Assembly (NCBI RefSeq): GCF_027409185.1
Contig: NC_084461.1
Location: 147,311,001 to 147,375,000, forward strand
From: Cynocephalus volans
Lineage: Eukaryota; Chordata; Mammalia; Dermoptera; Cynocephalidae
DNA length: 64,000 nt
Reading direction: 5' to 3'
The position numbers and the translations under genes were made by a program. The notes under the pieces were generated by a model, which was given only the letters and a program-made list of their open reading frames with translations, was not told where the DNA came from and did no database searches. Numbering within the stretch: the first letter of the stretch is position 1; every line of letters begins with the position of its first letter. Positions 1 through 13,339 of the stretch are shown one piece after another.

Positions 1-449
1 ATTTTTGCTAAAGTCTATTTAAAGCTTAATCTTCATAATAGATTCTGATATGTCAGAGACGGGTTTGAAATGAGAGCCAGAAATGAGGCTAAGTCTACCA
101 TTTTGATTCTGTGCTTTCAACTTTAAAACAGGATGGTTGGACTAGGTAATCTATCTGATTTCATTATTCATAGATTCTGTGATCCATTGCCAAGATTTTG
201 AAAGCATTTTTCAGAGCATTTCCAATTGTACATGCTCAGTGAAAACGGAACATTTTCAAAATATATAAGCAACAGGGCAACTCTTTTTTATGAGCTATAC
301 AAAAGCAGAGAAGTGCTACCACCCTCTGGAGCTCAAATTCTATTTGAATGAAGGCAAGCAAAAAATATACTAATACAGAAAACATAAGACGGGGCAATGT
401 AATAAAAAAGTAAATGACAATGGCCAAATTAGTTGAGGGGTCCAGGAAA

Positions 450-790
450 TCTTTTTGAGGAGGAGATGTCTGAGCTATGCTTGGAAAGAAGAAAAGGATA
501 CAACCATGCAACTATTAATGGTGAAGGGGAAAATTGCAGGGAAAGAACTCAACTGCCAAATCCTAGAGACTAGCTGGGCTTGGCATGTTAGAACCAGAAA
601 GCAAGAAGACTGTTTTGAATATAGTAAGATAAGGGACACTGGTGGGAAAATAACTTGGATGAGGTGTACGACAGTTAGATAATACAGTGCTGAAAGAGTT
701 TAGATTTCGGATTTTATTCTAAGTGATAAGGAGCTATAGTATCAGATTTATGTTTTAAAACCCTGCTGTGTGAAAAACTCACATTCCTAA
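450..790 (-). mobile_element. L2 fragment
   Basis: Antisense L2 is recognisable in GGGCTTGGCATGTTAGAACC, GTTTAGATTTCGGATTTTATTCTAAG and a TCAGATTTATGTTTTAAAACC-type block, in the expected order. It is old and diverged. Confidence 0.55.
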
Positions 791-3660
791 AAGCTAGAAT
801 TTAAAAATGAAATGGTGAGAGTCCTGATTCAAATAAAAAGAAACTGTTGTAAAAGCATGATTTTGTATTAATCTCTTCCAAGTGTCTACTGCTATTTTAT
901 TCACACGCTCTAGTCAGTACTCAAGGAACAGGTTATAACGTCGTTTAAATGAGTCACTTCTTGGCTGACACAGCCATTGCCGGCATGTTCATGCGTTCCA
1001 GTTGTTTTTTAAACTGCATTTTACACCAGGGGAAATTGCACACAGTAAATGTCAAGGATTCACTAGGGGCACTACAGTTTCTGAGGCATGAAGCTAATAC
1101 ATATTTGTCTCATTACTGTCAGCAGATCAACTTTATTCTGTGGATGGCAAGGGCTCATAGCTCATAGGAGATGTAGTTACAAACGACCTTTGGGAGGTCG
1201 TGGGGACCACAACTTCCAAAATTCACAGTAGTGCCATGTCATTAATAAGAAACTAGGGAAATAATGTTCATAAACGTTTTAATACTTGATTTCTTCATAA
1301 AAAAACAGTTGTGGGGGAGTCATATTTTTCAGCTTTGATTCATCAAACCTTAAATTGAAGGCAACATGGAGTGTTTGAGTGGGCCGCCTAACCCACTCCT
1401 GTGGTTTTGATATTGCCCAGCAATTTTCCTGAGATAAACATGTTTTGCAGGATCATCAGGCTGTTAATGGTCTTTTGCTTGAATAGTTCTAAAGACAGAG
1501 GGAAAGAAAATCTTGATTTCTTGGTAGGGCAATTACGCACTACAGGAATCAGACTTTTTTCCCATCCAATCTTCATAGATATATTCTTCATATTTTGAAC
1601 TAAGTATCATGGTTTTTAAGGAATATATTATTTTAATTTCCCATTGTGTTTTCATTTTTAATTGATACTGCAATTCTCAAAATCTTTTTTCTCCCAAGAG
1701 ATTGAGTGGTAAAAAGCATCTACATGTAGGTAAATTTTCATAATTTTGTTAGAATATATTCATAATCATAGGGCTTAATATATTGTAGGTCTTCAATTAA
1801 TAATCATGGGTGATAAGAAGGTGAAATGAATAATGTGGGAGATATCTTTGACTGCTTCTATGTGGTTCTATTTTATCTAACTGCATGGCTAAGGGATGCA
1901 TTAGGGACCATTCCATGCTCTCCCCTGGCCATGTCTCCACTACCTATTAGGGAGCTTACAGGCCAGGGTATTTTGTAACTTTTGCCACTGTTTATGGTGT
2001 AAATACTCCACCATGACTGATTACAAGCTACGATCTTTAACAAGCAGCTTGCAAGATTCCTGAAAATTTTATAGTAACAATGAAGGCGAATTGCTAAGAG
2101 AGAATCATACAGTATTACTCTCAAAGAAAATGCAAAGGCAAAATACAAACAGCTGTGGAAGGAAATGTTTCCAAAGGATGGGTGAAGGGAAGAGCAACTA
2201 GCATGGCACTGAGCACAGGTAAAATGGGAGTGGTCTCCTGAATGGTGAAGGACTCACTCTGGGCATTGAATGGGTTTCTCTGCAGCTCACAGTGGGTGAC
2301 TGTGGAGGGTTTTCAACTCAGGAAGAGACTGAGCAACCTCTCAAAAACCAACTCTCTCAAAACCAACCCCACTGTGGTTTTTCCAAAACTGGATGGCTGC
2401 CCTGGCTTTCCTTGTCATGACCCCCCCATCTTCCTGCATCACAACCATGTAGTCAATTATCGTTTCTAGTTGTTTTTGCCTTCTTCTTTCATAATGAGCC
2501 CCCAACTTCACTCATCTCCCCCGAAAATAATACCCAAGTTCTTTCAAGTTAAAATAGTTGGTTTTTCACAGTGTTTCCCCTAACAGACTTCAGGAGTCTA
2601 CTTTGGAAGCCAGAACCTCCTTACTGACTCATCATATTTTTGCTTTCCTTCTATATCAATCACATTTTCACCTGAGACAAAAGACTACTGTGAGCAAATA
2701 AAAAAAAATGGAAAGAGAGAGAATAAAAGACCACGTTATTTGATATTTTGAGATGCTATCTTGCTAACTGTAAAAAGTTGGTAACCCATATCTTCCATAT
2801 GTTTTACATGTAATGTTTTGGCACACTGTCAGAGAAAAGTAGATTTAAATTTTATATGACTAGACATTAGATTAATTATGCCACTCAGTGAAGAGCTACC
2901 TTATCTCAACTAGAATTTAGTATTCTATTTGCAGGAACCGCTGTGGATCCCTGAGGTGCGATCAGTCATGATTCCGGGACCCATGACCACCATCACCAAT
3001 CAATCCCAACATTTCTTTCTACTAAGCTACATTTCAGCTTCAGACTCTTTCTCAACACATTAGCTACTACCAATCTCTTGAATTTGGTACTGGATATAAA
3101 CGTATTTGCCAAAGCCTAATTTAACATATATACATATACTTTCCTTATAGGAGGAAATTAGTCCTCTCAGTGTCCATAAGAAAGCAGTTCATTTTGTGTA
3201 CCATTTTGTGATACACATTAGAAATCTATGTCATGTATATATTCAGATGCCTGAATCTGGATATCTGAATAGAAGAAATAAATACCTAAATGATCTTTAT
3301 AGATATTCACAGTGACATAAATGATGGAATTTATTTTTTGCGTAGCTTCACTTTTTCTCCAGGACTCTTATACTCAGAGTTATGACTATATATTCTTTTG
3401 GGGAGGTTCACAGTCTTGTCAAAGGGATGCCTATCTATCAACCAATAAATTTAATTCTTGCCATTTAACAGGTTTAGCCCAAGATCCAGTGATTGGTGTT
3501 GGGATTACAATATTTAACGGTTTTCATACAAATGCTGTTTGAATTTGTTGTTCAAAAAACTGTTGCTAATTGAGAACCCAACTTTATATCTATGCCTTTG
3601 GCAATAAATAACAATAAATAAGAGATGTTAGACATATTAAGTTTCGGAGTAAGTTTGCTA
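791..3660. other. No gene or named repeat recognised
   Basis: Mostly AT-rich, apparently single-copy sequence. The stretch 930-1170 is less AT-rich and contains several CpGs, with no recognisable repeat. Open frames here are short and unsupported. Confidence 0.5.
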
Positions 3661-4345
3661 ATTACCAATACCAAAGGAGGACTCCAACTCTAGGGAGATA
3701 GCAGAGACCATCACTATGCCATTCACTAAAAGTAGGAGTCCAGACCCTTCCACCCACTGTGTCTTGGGCTACAGTTTTACCAATTGCCTGAGTCCAGTGC
3801 GACAGAACACACTCATAAGCAGCAAGTTATATGAAGCAGGTTTATAACATACAGATAGGCAGCGAGGGACAAAAGAACTCTCAGATTCATTGTGAGCTTG
3901 TCCCTGGCTCAAGAAAGCTGTCCTGGACAGACAGATTCTCAACTTCAGGTGTTACACTTTTACTGCAGCTGAAGGACCCCAAAAGGCTGTCTGCCTGGGT
4001 AATACTCATATATTCAGGGGCTCCACTGGACAAAGGTTTGAAGGACATCTTGCTTCCAGGGAAGGAAGAAACAAAGCCTGGGCTGTCCCTAACTCGATAC
4101 ATTACACTTCCCAGGAGGGACAGGAACAAGGCCCAAGCTGTTTCAAGCAGTTCCTCTTTCTTGGATAACTCTAGTGAATTTGCATGCAGTCAGCAGGAAG
4201 TGTGAGAGCCTATGGAGAAGTGTTCAGGGGAGGTTTCAGGGGCCAGGACATTAATTAACATGCATCACATTGACTCACATTCCACTGGGGAGTTGTATGG
4301 CCACACCTAATTCCAAAGAAGACTGGGAAATGTAGCATGACTTGA
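3661..4345 (-). mobile_element. Possible degraded ERV LTR, unnamed
   Basis: The reverse complement resembles a retroviral LTR end: a TTATAAACCTGCTTCATATA stretch, then a CTTGCTGCTTATGAGTGTG segment, a CGCACTGGACTCAGGCAA end, and then non-LTR sequence. The left part (4219-4345) contains a GGGAAATGTAG motif seen in several old repeats. I could not fix TG/CA ends or a TSD. The 124-aa frame at 3831-4205 is probably incidental. Confidence 0.3.
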
Positions 4346-5379
4346 GCCTTATGCCCAACTATTAATAAAAAAAAAAGTGGGAAGACAGAGAGGGTAGTCA
4401 GCAGTACTCTGCCACTGGGCACTGGGGAGGCCAGATGGGAAATTAGGTAAAATCTGCTTAAACTTGCTAACCTACTGTTTTCTAAACATAGTTCACTATG
4501 GAATCTCCTTTAGGAGGCACCTTTTAAAGCATTGTTTAAAGAATGCTAACCTAAGGCAAAAATTTTACGTATGCTCTAAATCTAGTTGCAATTTCTGTTA
4601 AAATTTATGTGATGAGGCAAAACTCATGTTACAATGTTAAAACTCCTGCGTTTGCAGATTCCCTATGTATGAGTGCCACTTTTACCCCTCTGGTTTGGAC
4701 AGGTTTGGCATCAAGTTGTTGTAGGGCTTCACCTGTGTCAGGAAATCACTCACTCCCTTATTTTTATCCAGAGCTTTCATACACCCTAGATAGATGCTTT
4801 TCCTTACCATCCGCCAAAAATAACAGCACTGAAAAAAATGACAGAACAGGTTTTATGAAGGCATAATATAACCCACTGCTGGGAACATGTCACTCGAGGC
4901 AAAAGCAGTTACATCTGCCGGCTGGATGCTCTTCTGATGTTTCTCCTTAAATAACTTCATTATTCAATAAGAAATGTTTTAATTATTTAAATGACATAAA
5001 AGATGAGGTTGTAGTATTTATATCTAAATTGTGTTTACTGATTTTAAGTCTTTGTGTCTATTTATATTGGAGTTGTAAGCACTTACCAAACCCCATCTGG
5101 CAGGGAATCTCTCTCCACATTTAGAGAAACAAAAGGTTTCTATGCCCTGCAAGTTTCTGTGTTTTCCCAACAGGGTTCCTGTGATAACTCTTTGGCTGTC
5201 AATGTGTCCCTAGCTTTATTAAAATAACTTTACCTTTTACCTTTGCAAAAGCTTTTATTTTTTTTACTAATGCTCATACATGATGCACTGATATTTACTG
5301 ATAATGGATATTTTTCCCCACCAATATAATGTACTATGGTTAGGGATTGCTCTCAACACAATAATAAAAGTAACAGTAA

Positions 5380-5530
5380 TTAATCAATGTCATTATCATC
5401 ACCTCCACTTATTTAGTGTGCATTATGTGTTAAGCACTAGCAAGCTTCATTTACATAATTTCACAGCTACCCTGAAATAAGAATTATAATCTCCATGTCA
5501 TAGATGTGGAAACTGAGGAAAGGCAGCAAT
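5380..5530 (-). mobile_element. MIR fragment
   Basis: Antisense MIR: CACTTATTTAGTGTGCATTA, AAGCACTAGCAAGC, CATAGATGTGGAAACTGAGG. Confidence 0.6.
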
Positions 5531-6088
5531 ATTAATACAACAACAATAGAAACAAAAGTTGAAACACTTTTAAACATTACAGTCAGGATTCTAATAGAGA
5601 GGTCTGATTAACTTCAATTCCTGTGCTTTCTTTTTGGGTTACCCCATGCTCTTTGTAATGCAGAGATGATAGATTTAAAAACACATCCATGCACTAATTT
5701 CCTCTCACTAAATGTCTCTCTCTATGTATATGTATATTTAAAGGTCTTGATTCTTGCGTTCATAATAACAATCCAAGACAAAGTGGTAAAACCTCGAGCT
5801 CAAATTAGCAATTTGTGTGTGGAGTGGAAAACAACACAAGTGACAAGAAATGAATGAGAATGCCCACCACAGCCTCAGTGATAGACCTAAAAGAGATCAA
5901 TGTCTTCTTAAGCGATCACAGCCATTGAACAGCTCTAAGCAAGGGCTTTATGAATAGGGCCAGTGAGTGGACTGTGAGGGTGGAACTCCACAGCGCCATG
6001 TACCTTGTGTTTCCCTGAAGTAATGAGAAGCAAAATTCATAAAATTTGATGTGGACATGATTACAAGTCCCTGATGGGCCAAAGGTGT

Positions 6089-6536
6089 TGTATTAGTCCA
6101 TTTCTGTTGCTTATAACAAAATACCTGGAACTGGATAATGTATAAGAAAACAAAATGTATTGCTTACAGTTTCAGAGGCTGGGAAGTCCAAAGTCCAGGG
6201 AACACATCTGGTGAGTGTCTTCTTTGGTGGTGGCTTTGCAGCAATGGCAAAAACTCACATGGCAAAAACTGGTGGATCGGAGAGAGAGACTCTAAAGTGT
6301 TCTCCTTTTAAAGCCCTCAGAACCATGCCCATGACCCCCATTATTAATCCATTCATTAAAGCATGGTCCTACAATCTAATCACCCCTTCAAGGCCTCCAC
6401 CTTTCAATCAACACAATAGGATTTCCCACTCTCTCAACACTGTCACAGTGGGGGCCAAGTTTCCAGTACCTGGAACTTTGGGGGACATAATTTAAGCTTT
6501 GATGAGTCTAGGGGTGGGGACATTCAATCCACAGCA
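6089..6536 (-). mobile_element. MaLR-type solo LTR with 5-bp TSD
   Basis: The element reads TGTATTAGTCC to CCACAGCA on the + strand (448 bp) and is flanked by perfect GGTGT copies at 6084-6088 and 6537-6541. The sense strand (minus) starts TGCTGTGGATTGAATGTCC. It has a CTTTAAAAGGAG box and ends with the MLT1/MST-type AATGGACTAATACA. A 111-aa open frame inside it (6160-6495) is incidental. The copy at 47336-47767 belongs to the same subfamily. Confidence 0.8.
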
Positions 6537-6544
6537 GGTGTAGC

Positions 6545-8175
6545 TAGGATTTGTGCCAAAAAACATAGAAAAACAAAAGTAAAAGAAGAGAAAAAAAGGT
6601 AACAAAAAGTAAGAACCAAATTAAGAAACTGCTAGTAAAAATATAATTAAGATCTGTATGCATTTACCAACAGATATGAAGATAATTGGTTGAGAGGAAA
6701 AAGAAGAAAAAAAGGAGGGAGGGAAGAAGAGGATAGGATAGGATAGAATGGAATGCACTTCTAGGGTTTCCTTGGTCTTTATTATACATATAAAAACGAG
6801 CTGAGTTCCCATCTTACACATACCAGTTATGGGGGTTTTTAAATTGCAAGTAGCAAAAAGTGAGTATGTCTTGCATAAGAAAAAGAAGTGATGAAGAAAG
6901 TCTGTGGAGTAGCTTTGTAGCTCAGCAAACTGAAGAAACAACACAAGAGCTATGGTTCATAACACAATTAGAGTAAAAAGAGTTGCTGGACCCTGGCAAA
7001 CAAAGACTACTAATAGTCTCTTTAAGCTGCTGACATTGGGACGAATTTACATCAACCATTTTCTGTCCTGAGCCATTCAATTAAAAATGCAAATACCCTT
7101 GAGAATTTTACAGGTCCAGCTTGGTTCAGGATGATATAATGTCCACCACTTGACAGGGAATAGGGTGAGGGGGCAATGCACATTGACTGGATGTTCTCAC
7201 AAAGCTCTACAGAGTAGGGAGGGACAGTTCCTTCAAGTTAGATGTTGGTGGTGGTATGAAAAAAAGAGTAAATAGATGCTGGGCAGGCACTGCTAACAGA
7301 GGTCTACCATACCATACAGCTGTGCCAAGTCCAAAGATCTCCCCAGTCTTCCAGTGATTTCTCCGTAGGGGAATGGCAAAGAGAAATTGCACCCGACACT
7401 TGTTAATAACAGCAAAGACCATTCAAGACTTTTGCAATAGGAGAGACTGAACTCAACTCTGCTGAAACAAAAAGTGGAAGAGTTTTTAAAGCCCTGGGGT
7501 GAGTTAATGGAAAAGTACTTTTTTCCCCATATAAAAAGAGGTTTCTTTAGATGTTTGAATCATCTGTTGGTTGAACAGGACTGGACATTGAAAGCTCCAA
7601 GCTTCAGGGCTGAGCTGCAGAGCATCCACCACCAAGGCCTCTCTTGGATTTCCACGTGCAACAGGGAACAGCTGGGTCAGTTTGCACATTGGCCATTGTG
7701 CTTTGAAACATTTTCCAATCGAAGGCTGGGACTGCATTTTCAGAAGTCTTGCTCTGGCCACTAGGGACCAGGGGTTCCTTTATATAAAAATGCTGTCCCA
7801 GGAACTTCCCAATAGACACCTTCGGGCACTCAGTAATTCCTGAGGAACTGCTGTCTTCTTCAGGCTTGAGCTGCAGGTACAGCTGGACGCTTTTGCCAGC
7901 CATCATCCAAAAAGTACCTGTCTCAGAGTCTCCTTGAACCTGGATGTGAGGGTAAGAAGCAAATATTTGCTAATCTAGCACTTGTTTGCAGACCACAGAA
8001 AACTGCAGTTAGGAATGCCCTACAAAATTGAATGACAATATTTTCCATTTTTTTTTTTTACATCACTTTAAATAATTCACAAAAAGCTACAAAAGCCATA
8101 TTTACCAGGACACATCTGTTAAATAAAAACACCTTTTCATGTTAGCATACATACATACAGGGCTATGAACAACAG
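6545..8175. other. No gene recognised; includes an unexplained minus-strand frame
   Basis: The minus strand holds a 100-codon frame at 7604-7906 (starts MMAGKSVQLYLQLKPEED) in sequence of near-balanced composition. It resembles no protein I know and has no splice or promoter support. A GGATA-type short repeat lies at 6731-6750. Confidence 0.4.
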
Positions 8176-8179
8176 ACTC

Positions 8180-8615
8180 CAGTTTTCTCTCCTGTTAATC
8201 ACAAGTACTGCCTATACCCACACACAGAATCACGCACAGATATACTGCTTTCCACAGATGTGGTGGCAGCCAGGGTGCCCACTCACAACTTGAGGGCTTT
8301 GACCTTCACGACCGACCTGCCACCCCAGTCCTCCATGGAGGTGTCACTGAATCGCTGGCGTCACCACCCCAGGCCTCCTGGTCTGGGTCGTCCCGGTCCA
8401 TGGCCCTTCATTGGTATGGTACCTCAGGTCCAGAAGGTTTGCCTCGGAGCCCGCGTTCCTCCAGTCACGCAAGCTGAGCCCTGGCCTGTGCCTTCCTGCC
8501 AGGTCAGTGCTTCTTCATGAGCAAGTGCGGGCTTCCAAACACCAGGCCGTGGCCGGTCTGTTTCTCCCAGAAGGCTGAGAAGGCCGGGTCCTGCACAGGC
8601 AGCCCCAGGTCACGT
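8180..8615 (-). pseudogene. GC- and CpG-rich patch, possibly a truncated processed pseudogene
   Basis: This stretch is clearly richer in GC and CpG than its AT-rich surroundings. On the minus strand a frame is open for 35 codons from about 8612 to a TGA at 8504-8506. It reads DLGLPVQDPAFSAFWEKQ at its start and ends GSPHLLMKKH. A GC-rich 3'UTR-like stretch follows. A T12 run at 8049-8060 could be the copy of a poly(A) tail if the insert extends that far. I could not identify the protein or a TSD. It could equally be a small regulatory island. Confidence 0.3.
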
Positions 8616-9222
8616 GTAAAAGAACTTGGGATGGTTAGGTGAGAGGCTAATCAATTTGATTAGGCCATTTCTGTTTGCTAATGGGCACATCCTGAAGTTA
8701 GACTCCTGCTGTACCATGTAGACTAGGAGATAGGGGCACTGTCTTTCTGGATGTTTGTATTTCAAAGGGTTAGATTACAGGTCTTGAGAAAGGCATTTCT
8801 GGATTGTTAACCCCGCAATAGGCTGGAAGATTTACATCTCAAAGGGGTAGAGAAAAAATTTACAATTTTAAGTTGTTTTCTGAAATAAATGCTCTAAGAA
8901 AAGGGAAGTCAGAGGCATAAAGTCTAAAGTTTTACCAAGCTGAGGGAAACATTAAGGACTTCTTGGTCATACGTTCTCTTGATGATAACTTATCAGTGAA
9001 GCTTCAGACTCCTGCTCCTGAGCTTCTCCAGTTGTCTTATTGTCCCTGCAGGCTGTTGTAGCTCATTCTGGTTTTCATCTCTCCTGTTTATCATTCTCCA
9101 GAGCAGCAATAACACCCAAAGCTGGTGTATGTAACTCTCATGGAAGAGTTGCAGACAAAGGCAGGGAAATACAGCATACAGTAGAGGACATTTAAAATGG
9201 TGTGTCAGACATCAACACTTTT

Positions 9223-9357
9223 TTTTTTTTTTTTTTTGTGACCGGCACTCAGCCAGGGAGTGCACCGGTCATTCCTATATGGGATCCGAACCCGAGGTGG
9301 GAGCGTGGCTGCGCTCCCAGTGCCGCACTCTCCCGAGTGCGCCATGGGCTCAGCCCT
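9223..9357 (-). mobile_element. tRNA-derived SINE, colugo CYN-like
   Basis: On the minus strand the element starts near 9357 with a GGGCTGAGCCCATGG-like head. It carries an A-box-like GGCGCACTCGGG and a tRNA B box, GGTTCGGATCC. A second, partial tRNA-like unit (ATGACCGGTGCACTC) follows, then an A tail seen here as T17 or so at 9219-9237. A target-site duplication flanks it: CAGACATCAACACTTTT (9206-9222) and CAGACATGAACACTTTT (9358-9374), 16 of 17 matching. The dimeric tRNA-Ile-like design is what I recall for CYN SINEs of Dermoptera. Confidence 0.8.
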
Positions 9358-9374
9358 CAGACATGAACACTTTT

Positions 9375-12300
9375 AAAGTTACCCTCTCGTGCCCTTAACT
9401 TCTCTATTATGTTAGGCCCCAGCCTGTGACCTTATTGTTCAGCACCCGCCCATCCTCCCCCCCCACTCCCCGATCATCCTTCATTCTCTTGCTTCTTTGA
9501 ATCTCAATCCTCCCCCTTCTCCCGTCATCCTCCTTCTCAAGCCCCCAGGGCAAAGCAAAAATTCCCATTACATTATTATGCAAAGCAAATTGCCCTTTCT
9601 TTATTTCATCCTTTCCAGTCCTGGCTAAACCTTGGGACTTTCACATGCTTATTCAAAGAAGAAGATTCCTTACTCAAAGAACTTTCCATCCTAATTTTCA
9701 CATTTAAAGGACTAGCAAAAGTTTTGAAGTTATATTTCATTGACATGCCTCAGATGACATTCTTATGCGGGATTCAAAATCAGAGTACCAGCACTTTCAG
9801 CTGAGGGTGTAAAAGGAGACAGGGGCAGAAAAAAGGCCATAGAAATTTTATTTTTCTTCTCTGTAAAGGGCTTATTTATTTATTTTTAATCTGAAAAGGA
9901 GTCGGGAAGGGCTAAAGAGAAGGACAGACAGAGACAAAACTCTTCAAACCAAAATGATTATCATGACCATTACCACCATGATCATAACCACAGTGATAGA
10001 AATAAGGTATTCAAGAAAAATAATAATGTCATTGATTGACAGACACATAGGTATATAGACAGATAAACAGATAGGATTAATTATTAGCTGACATCTACAT
10101 CATAGAATGCTTGGGCATTAAATAGTTTGGGAAGATGTAACTGAGCAAGTATCTGAATAAAAATCTAAAATGATATATTTAAAAATTATAAGTAGGTAGG
10201 GTGATAGATTTGTTAATTAGCTTAATTTGGCCATTCCATAATGCAAACATGTATCAAAACAAGATATAGTACCCCATAAACATTTTCAAAATTAAACAAG
10301 AAAAAGAAAGAGGTATATAGAGGGTACCAAAGAACCATTTTCTACCCATTACAAAGTGGAGAAGATTTAGGAAATTAAAAAAAAAAAAAAAAAAAAAAAG
10401 CTTCCGCCACAGCAAAGATTTTCCTAATGAAGAAAATAGCTGAGATGTGGGTATAAAGACATTACTGATTGTGGTATAGCTAATATCAAAGGGTATAAAA
10501 TGTTGTTCCATAGGCCAGATATTTAATTTGCTATTCAACTAATAAATTATTAAATTGTATTGAGTATAGACATTTATAAAATAATGATCCAGATCCTTGT
10601 TTTTTAAATAAGACAATATGACAATAAGCTTTCATTTTTACATAGTATTAACCAGCTGAATAACATTCCTCCCAACCCAGACAAGGCAGGAATGTTAAAA
10701 TTATCTAGATCCACTTGGCAGGTGGCAGAATTGTAATCTGGGATTGATTCCTCTGGTTGAGGCAGATGTTGAAAGGACTATTCTTTTTCTTCTTTTCCCT
10801 GGGGAAGTTTCCTTGGAATTTCCCAGTTTCCTTGGAGACTCCCCAACTGGAGATCTCTAACTCTATGCCTGGGCTCAGGCATTATGCTCCATTGGCCTCT
10901 TACAACTCTCCCTAAGCCAGTAACTTTTACTGGTCCACCTGTATTGGGGTCACTTGGCTCAACAGGTGTTTTTCCTGGGCAGCATCCATTTCAAGGTAAA
11001 GTTGGCTCCTTTCTCAGAGTCCATATATGGCCTTTTCTCTACCATTTGTAGAAGGACAGCTTGCTTCACCTATAGCCTCTTCTGGTGCTTATTGCTGCTG
11101 GCTTTGGGGCTCCTATAGGTACTCCTAAGCAATAGAAAAGGTCACCTTTAGCTTCCTCTGCATTGAGAGGGTTTGGGCATCTTTCACAGTAAATACATTC
11201 ATTCCTTACCCTGTGAATATTTATCATAGTTCCTATAGATTTACTGGCTCAAAGCACTTGTATTTGGTCCCCCCTCAGCTCTCTAGTTCTTGGTCCATGG
11301 ATCAGCTGGTTTCTTTAATCTTTTGGTAATTGCTTCAGACTAGTCCACTGGCTCCAAGAGAGTGAGAGGAATAATGTCTATTTTTCCTGTGTATTTGAGC
11401 CACAAAAGTCTGGCACAGCTTCCTAATGGGTGAACAAAGACCTGAGTGCAATTCATTTATGAATACAGGAGGCAAGGAGAGGGCTTGTTTGCAGAAATGA
11501 TGATCTGTTCCTGGTTAACCACCCAAGCCAGTTGTGCTGCTACACAATGAGGCTCCACTTCACTGTTGACTAAAAAGTTGAGTTAAGCTAGTAGAGAAAA
11601 CTGTGCCATAGCAAACTGACCATGAATAAAACAAATGTACACATTTTTCCTGAGTGTCTGATTATCTAAATATCTGCCAGGAAATTGAATTGCCTGTCAA
11701 CTGCCCAAATTATTTCACACGCTGCTATTGAAATTCTTGGTGGGGTAGGTTTTTTAAAGGGAAAAATAGGAAATGAGTTGGAAATGATTGATCAAATTTG
11801 AAAATAACAGTATATAGAGTGGCCTCTTCCATGCAACAAGGACACCTTCCCTTGCATTCTTTTCTCATCTATCCAGAGAAGAGAGAATCAAAGGCAGAAG
11901 ATTCATTTAAAATGATACAACTATTCTACCTGAGGTATATGGATTTTTCATTCAGTGGGACATTGAGAGTTAAATATTGCAATCATTTTAGGATCTGAAT
12001 ATATTGCTCTCCTGTTTAAATTAATTCATAGTAAAATTAGTCCATCAATTAAATAAGAATTGATATAAAGGGAGTAATGGAGTAACATAGAACACAAAAT
12101 TACTTGAATACATACTAAATTTTGGTTGTAATATTCAAATTTCACCAGTAAGTATTTTTTTGTTTTTTGTTTTTTCCTTGAGATGGTCCCATTGCCCCAT
12201 TGTATTACCTTGCTCTCACCTGAGGACACTGCTTCCTCTAATGGGCTGCATTCCTCCTTTTCCCTTTATTCCTGGTACCATGCGTGAGAGAGATGTCCTT

Positions 12301-13339
12301 CTCTCTTCACAATACTGCTGTTATAATAGTTTCCCTCACATTTTCCTAACAATCCCAAATTTGAAATTCAAGCTATCAGATCACAGATGATGTATCCTTT
12401 ACAAGAAAAAGGGGTACTAGAATAAATATCCCTTATTCTTGCTGTCAATTCCTGGACCCCAGGTCATTTCCTTTCATTTCTAGATGACTTTACCACATGG
12501 TTCACTGTTACTTTCTCCAACACTACTCCTGTTTTAATTCTTCATTACAAATATTCCTTCTAACAACTTAGAGCCTCATTTTTAAAACTAATATTCTCCA
12601 AAGAATTTTTTTTTTTTTTTTACTTCACCCTACTTCAGGTACTCACTCACAAAGGTCAGATCTTGAAAGTACTTATTAATCATACCAAATCAGTGTCAAC
12701 AACATCAATGCCCTTCAATATCAGTTATTTGCACCTTATTCTTTGATTTCCACCTTCAGTGTTCCTGGCTCACTTCTAGCAGGACTTGGCCTCCTTTAAC
12801 AGCATTAGCACCTCCAGTCAATGGATCCTATCAACTTCTCACTGTTCCTCATCATTTAATGTCCTTACACCCTCACTACATATATTAATTATGTTATTAA
12901 TATATGATCAACTATTATAATCCCTTCCTTCCTGACATTTTGACTTCCACTTCTCACTCACTTCCTTATGCTCAATTGGTGAACCCTAGAAAAATGGACC
13001 ATCTGCCTGTTCCACACATGCACTGTGCAGCTTAACTTCAGTAGAGCAGAACACACAAACACTCTGACTGGTCTCGTTTTAGTTTCATGAACAAAAACCT
13101 TAGTTGATACTAATGCTACCAGGCAGTCATAATTTAACTACTTAGTCTAATCATTTTCCTATTTTCCTAGTTAACAATTTCACAGCTTCTCCTCTCTTAA
13201 GTCTTTCAATATACCTTTTCCATACTCATTTCTCAGCTGATCATACTACTTCTTACCACACTGTGAAAATTAAATCCACCAAAAAGGAAACCTCTACACA
13301 CTCCCTCCACCTCATCTACCCACCTACTAGCATTTGTAC
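9375..13339. other. No gene recognised
   Basis: 9400-9560 is pyrimidine-rich. 10790-11500 has near-balanced composition and looks like old, unrecognised repeat or unique DNA. T/A homopolymers occur at 10376 and 12607. The rest is AT-rich. Confidence 0.5.
10376..10399 (+). repeat. A24-type homopolymer
   Basis: An A run after GGAAATT. No polyadenylation signal is visible in the 30 bases before it, and no element body is recognised, so I do not call a retrocopy. Confidence 0.85.

Noticed and set aside
3831..4205. 124-aa frame as a gene
   Set aside because: No recognised domain, overlapping opposite-strand frame, and the region looks like a decayed LTR.
7604..7906. 100-aa minus-strand frame as a gene or pseudogene
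   Set aside because: The composition looks protein-like, but I recognise no family and see no splice, promoter or retroposition hallmarks. It is kept only as a note.
10376..10399. Poly(A) tail of a retrocopy
   Set aside because: No AATAAA-like signal lies upstream, and no body or TSD could be defined.
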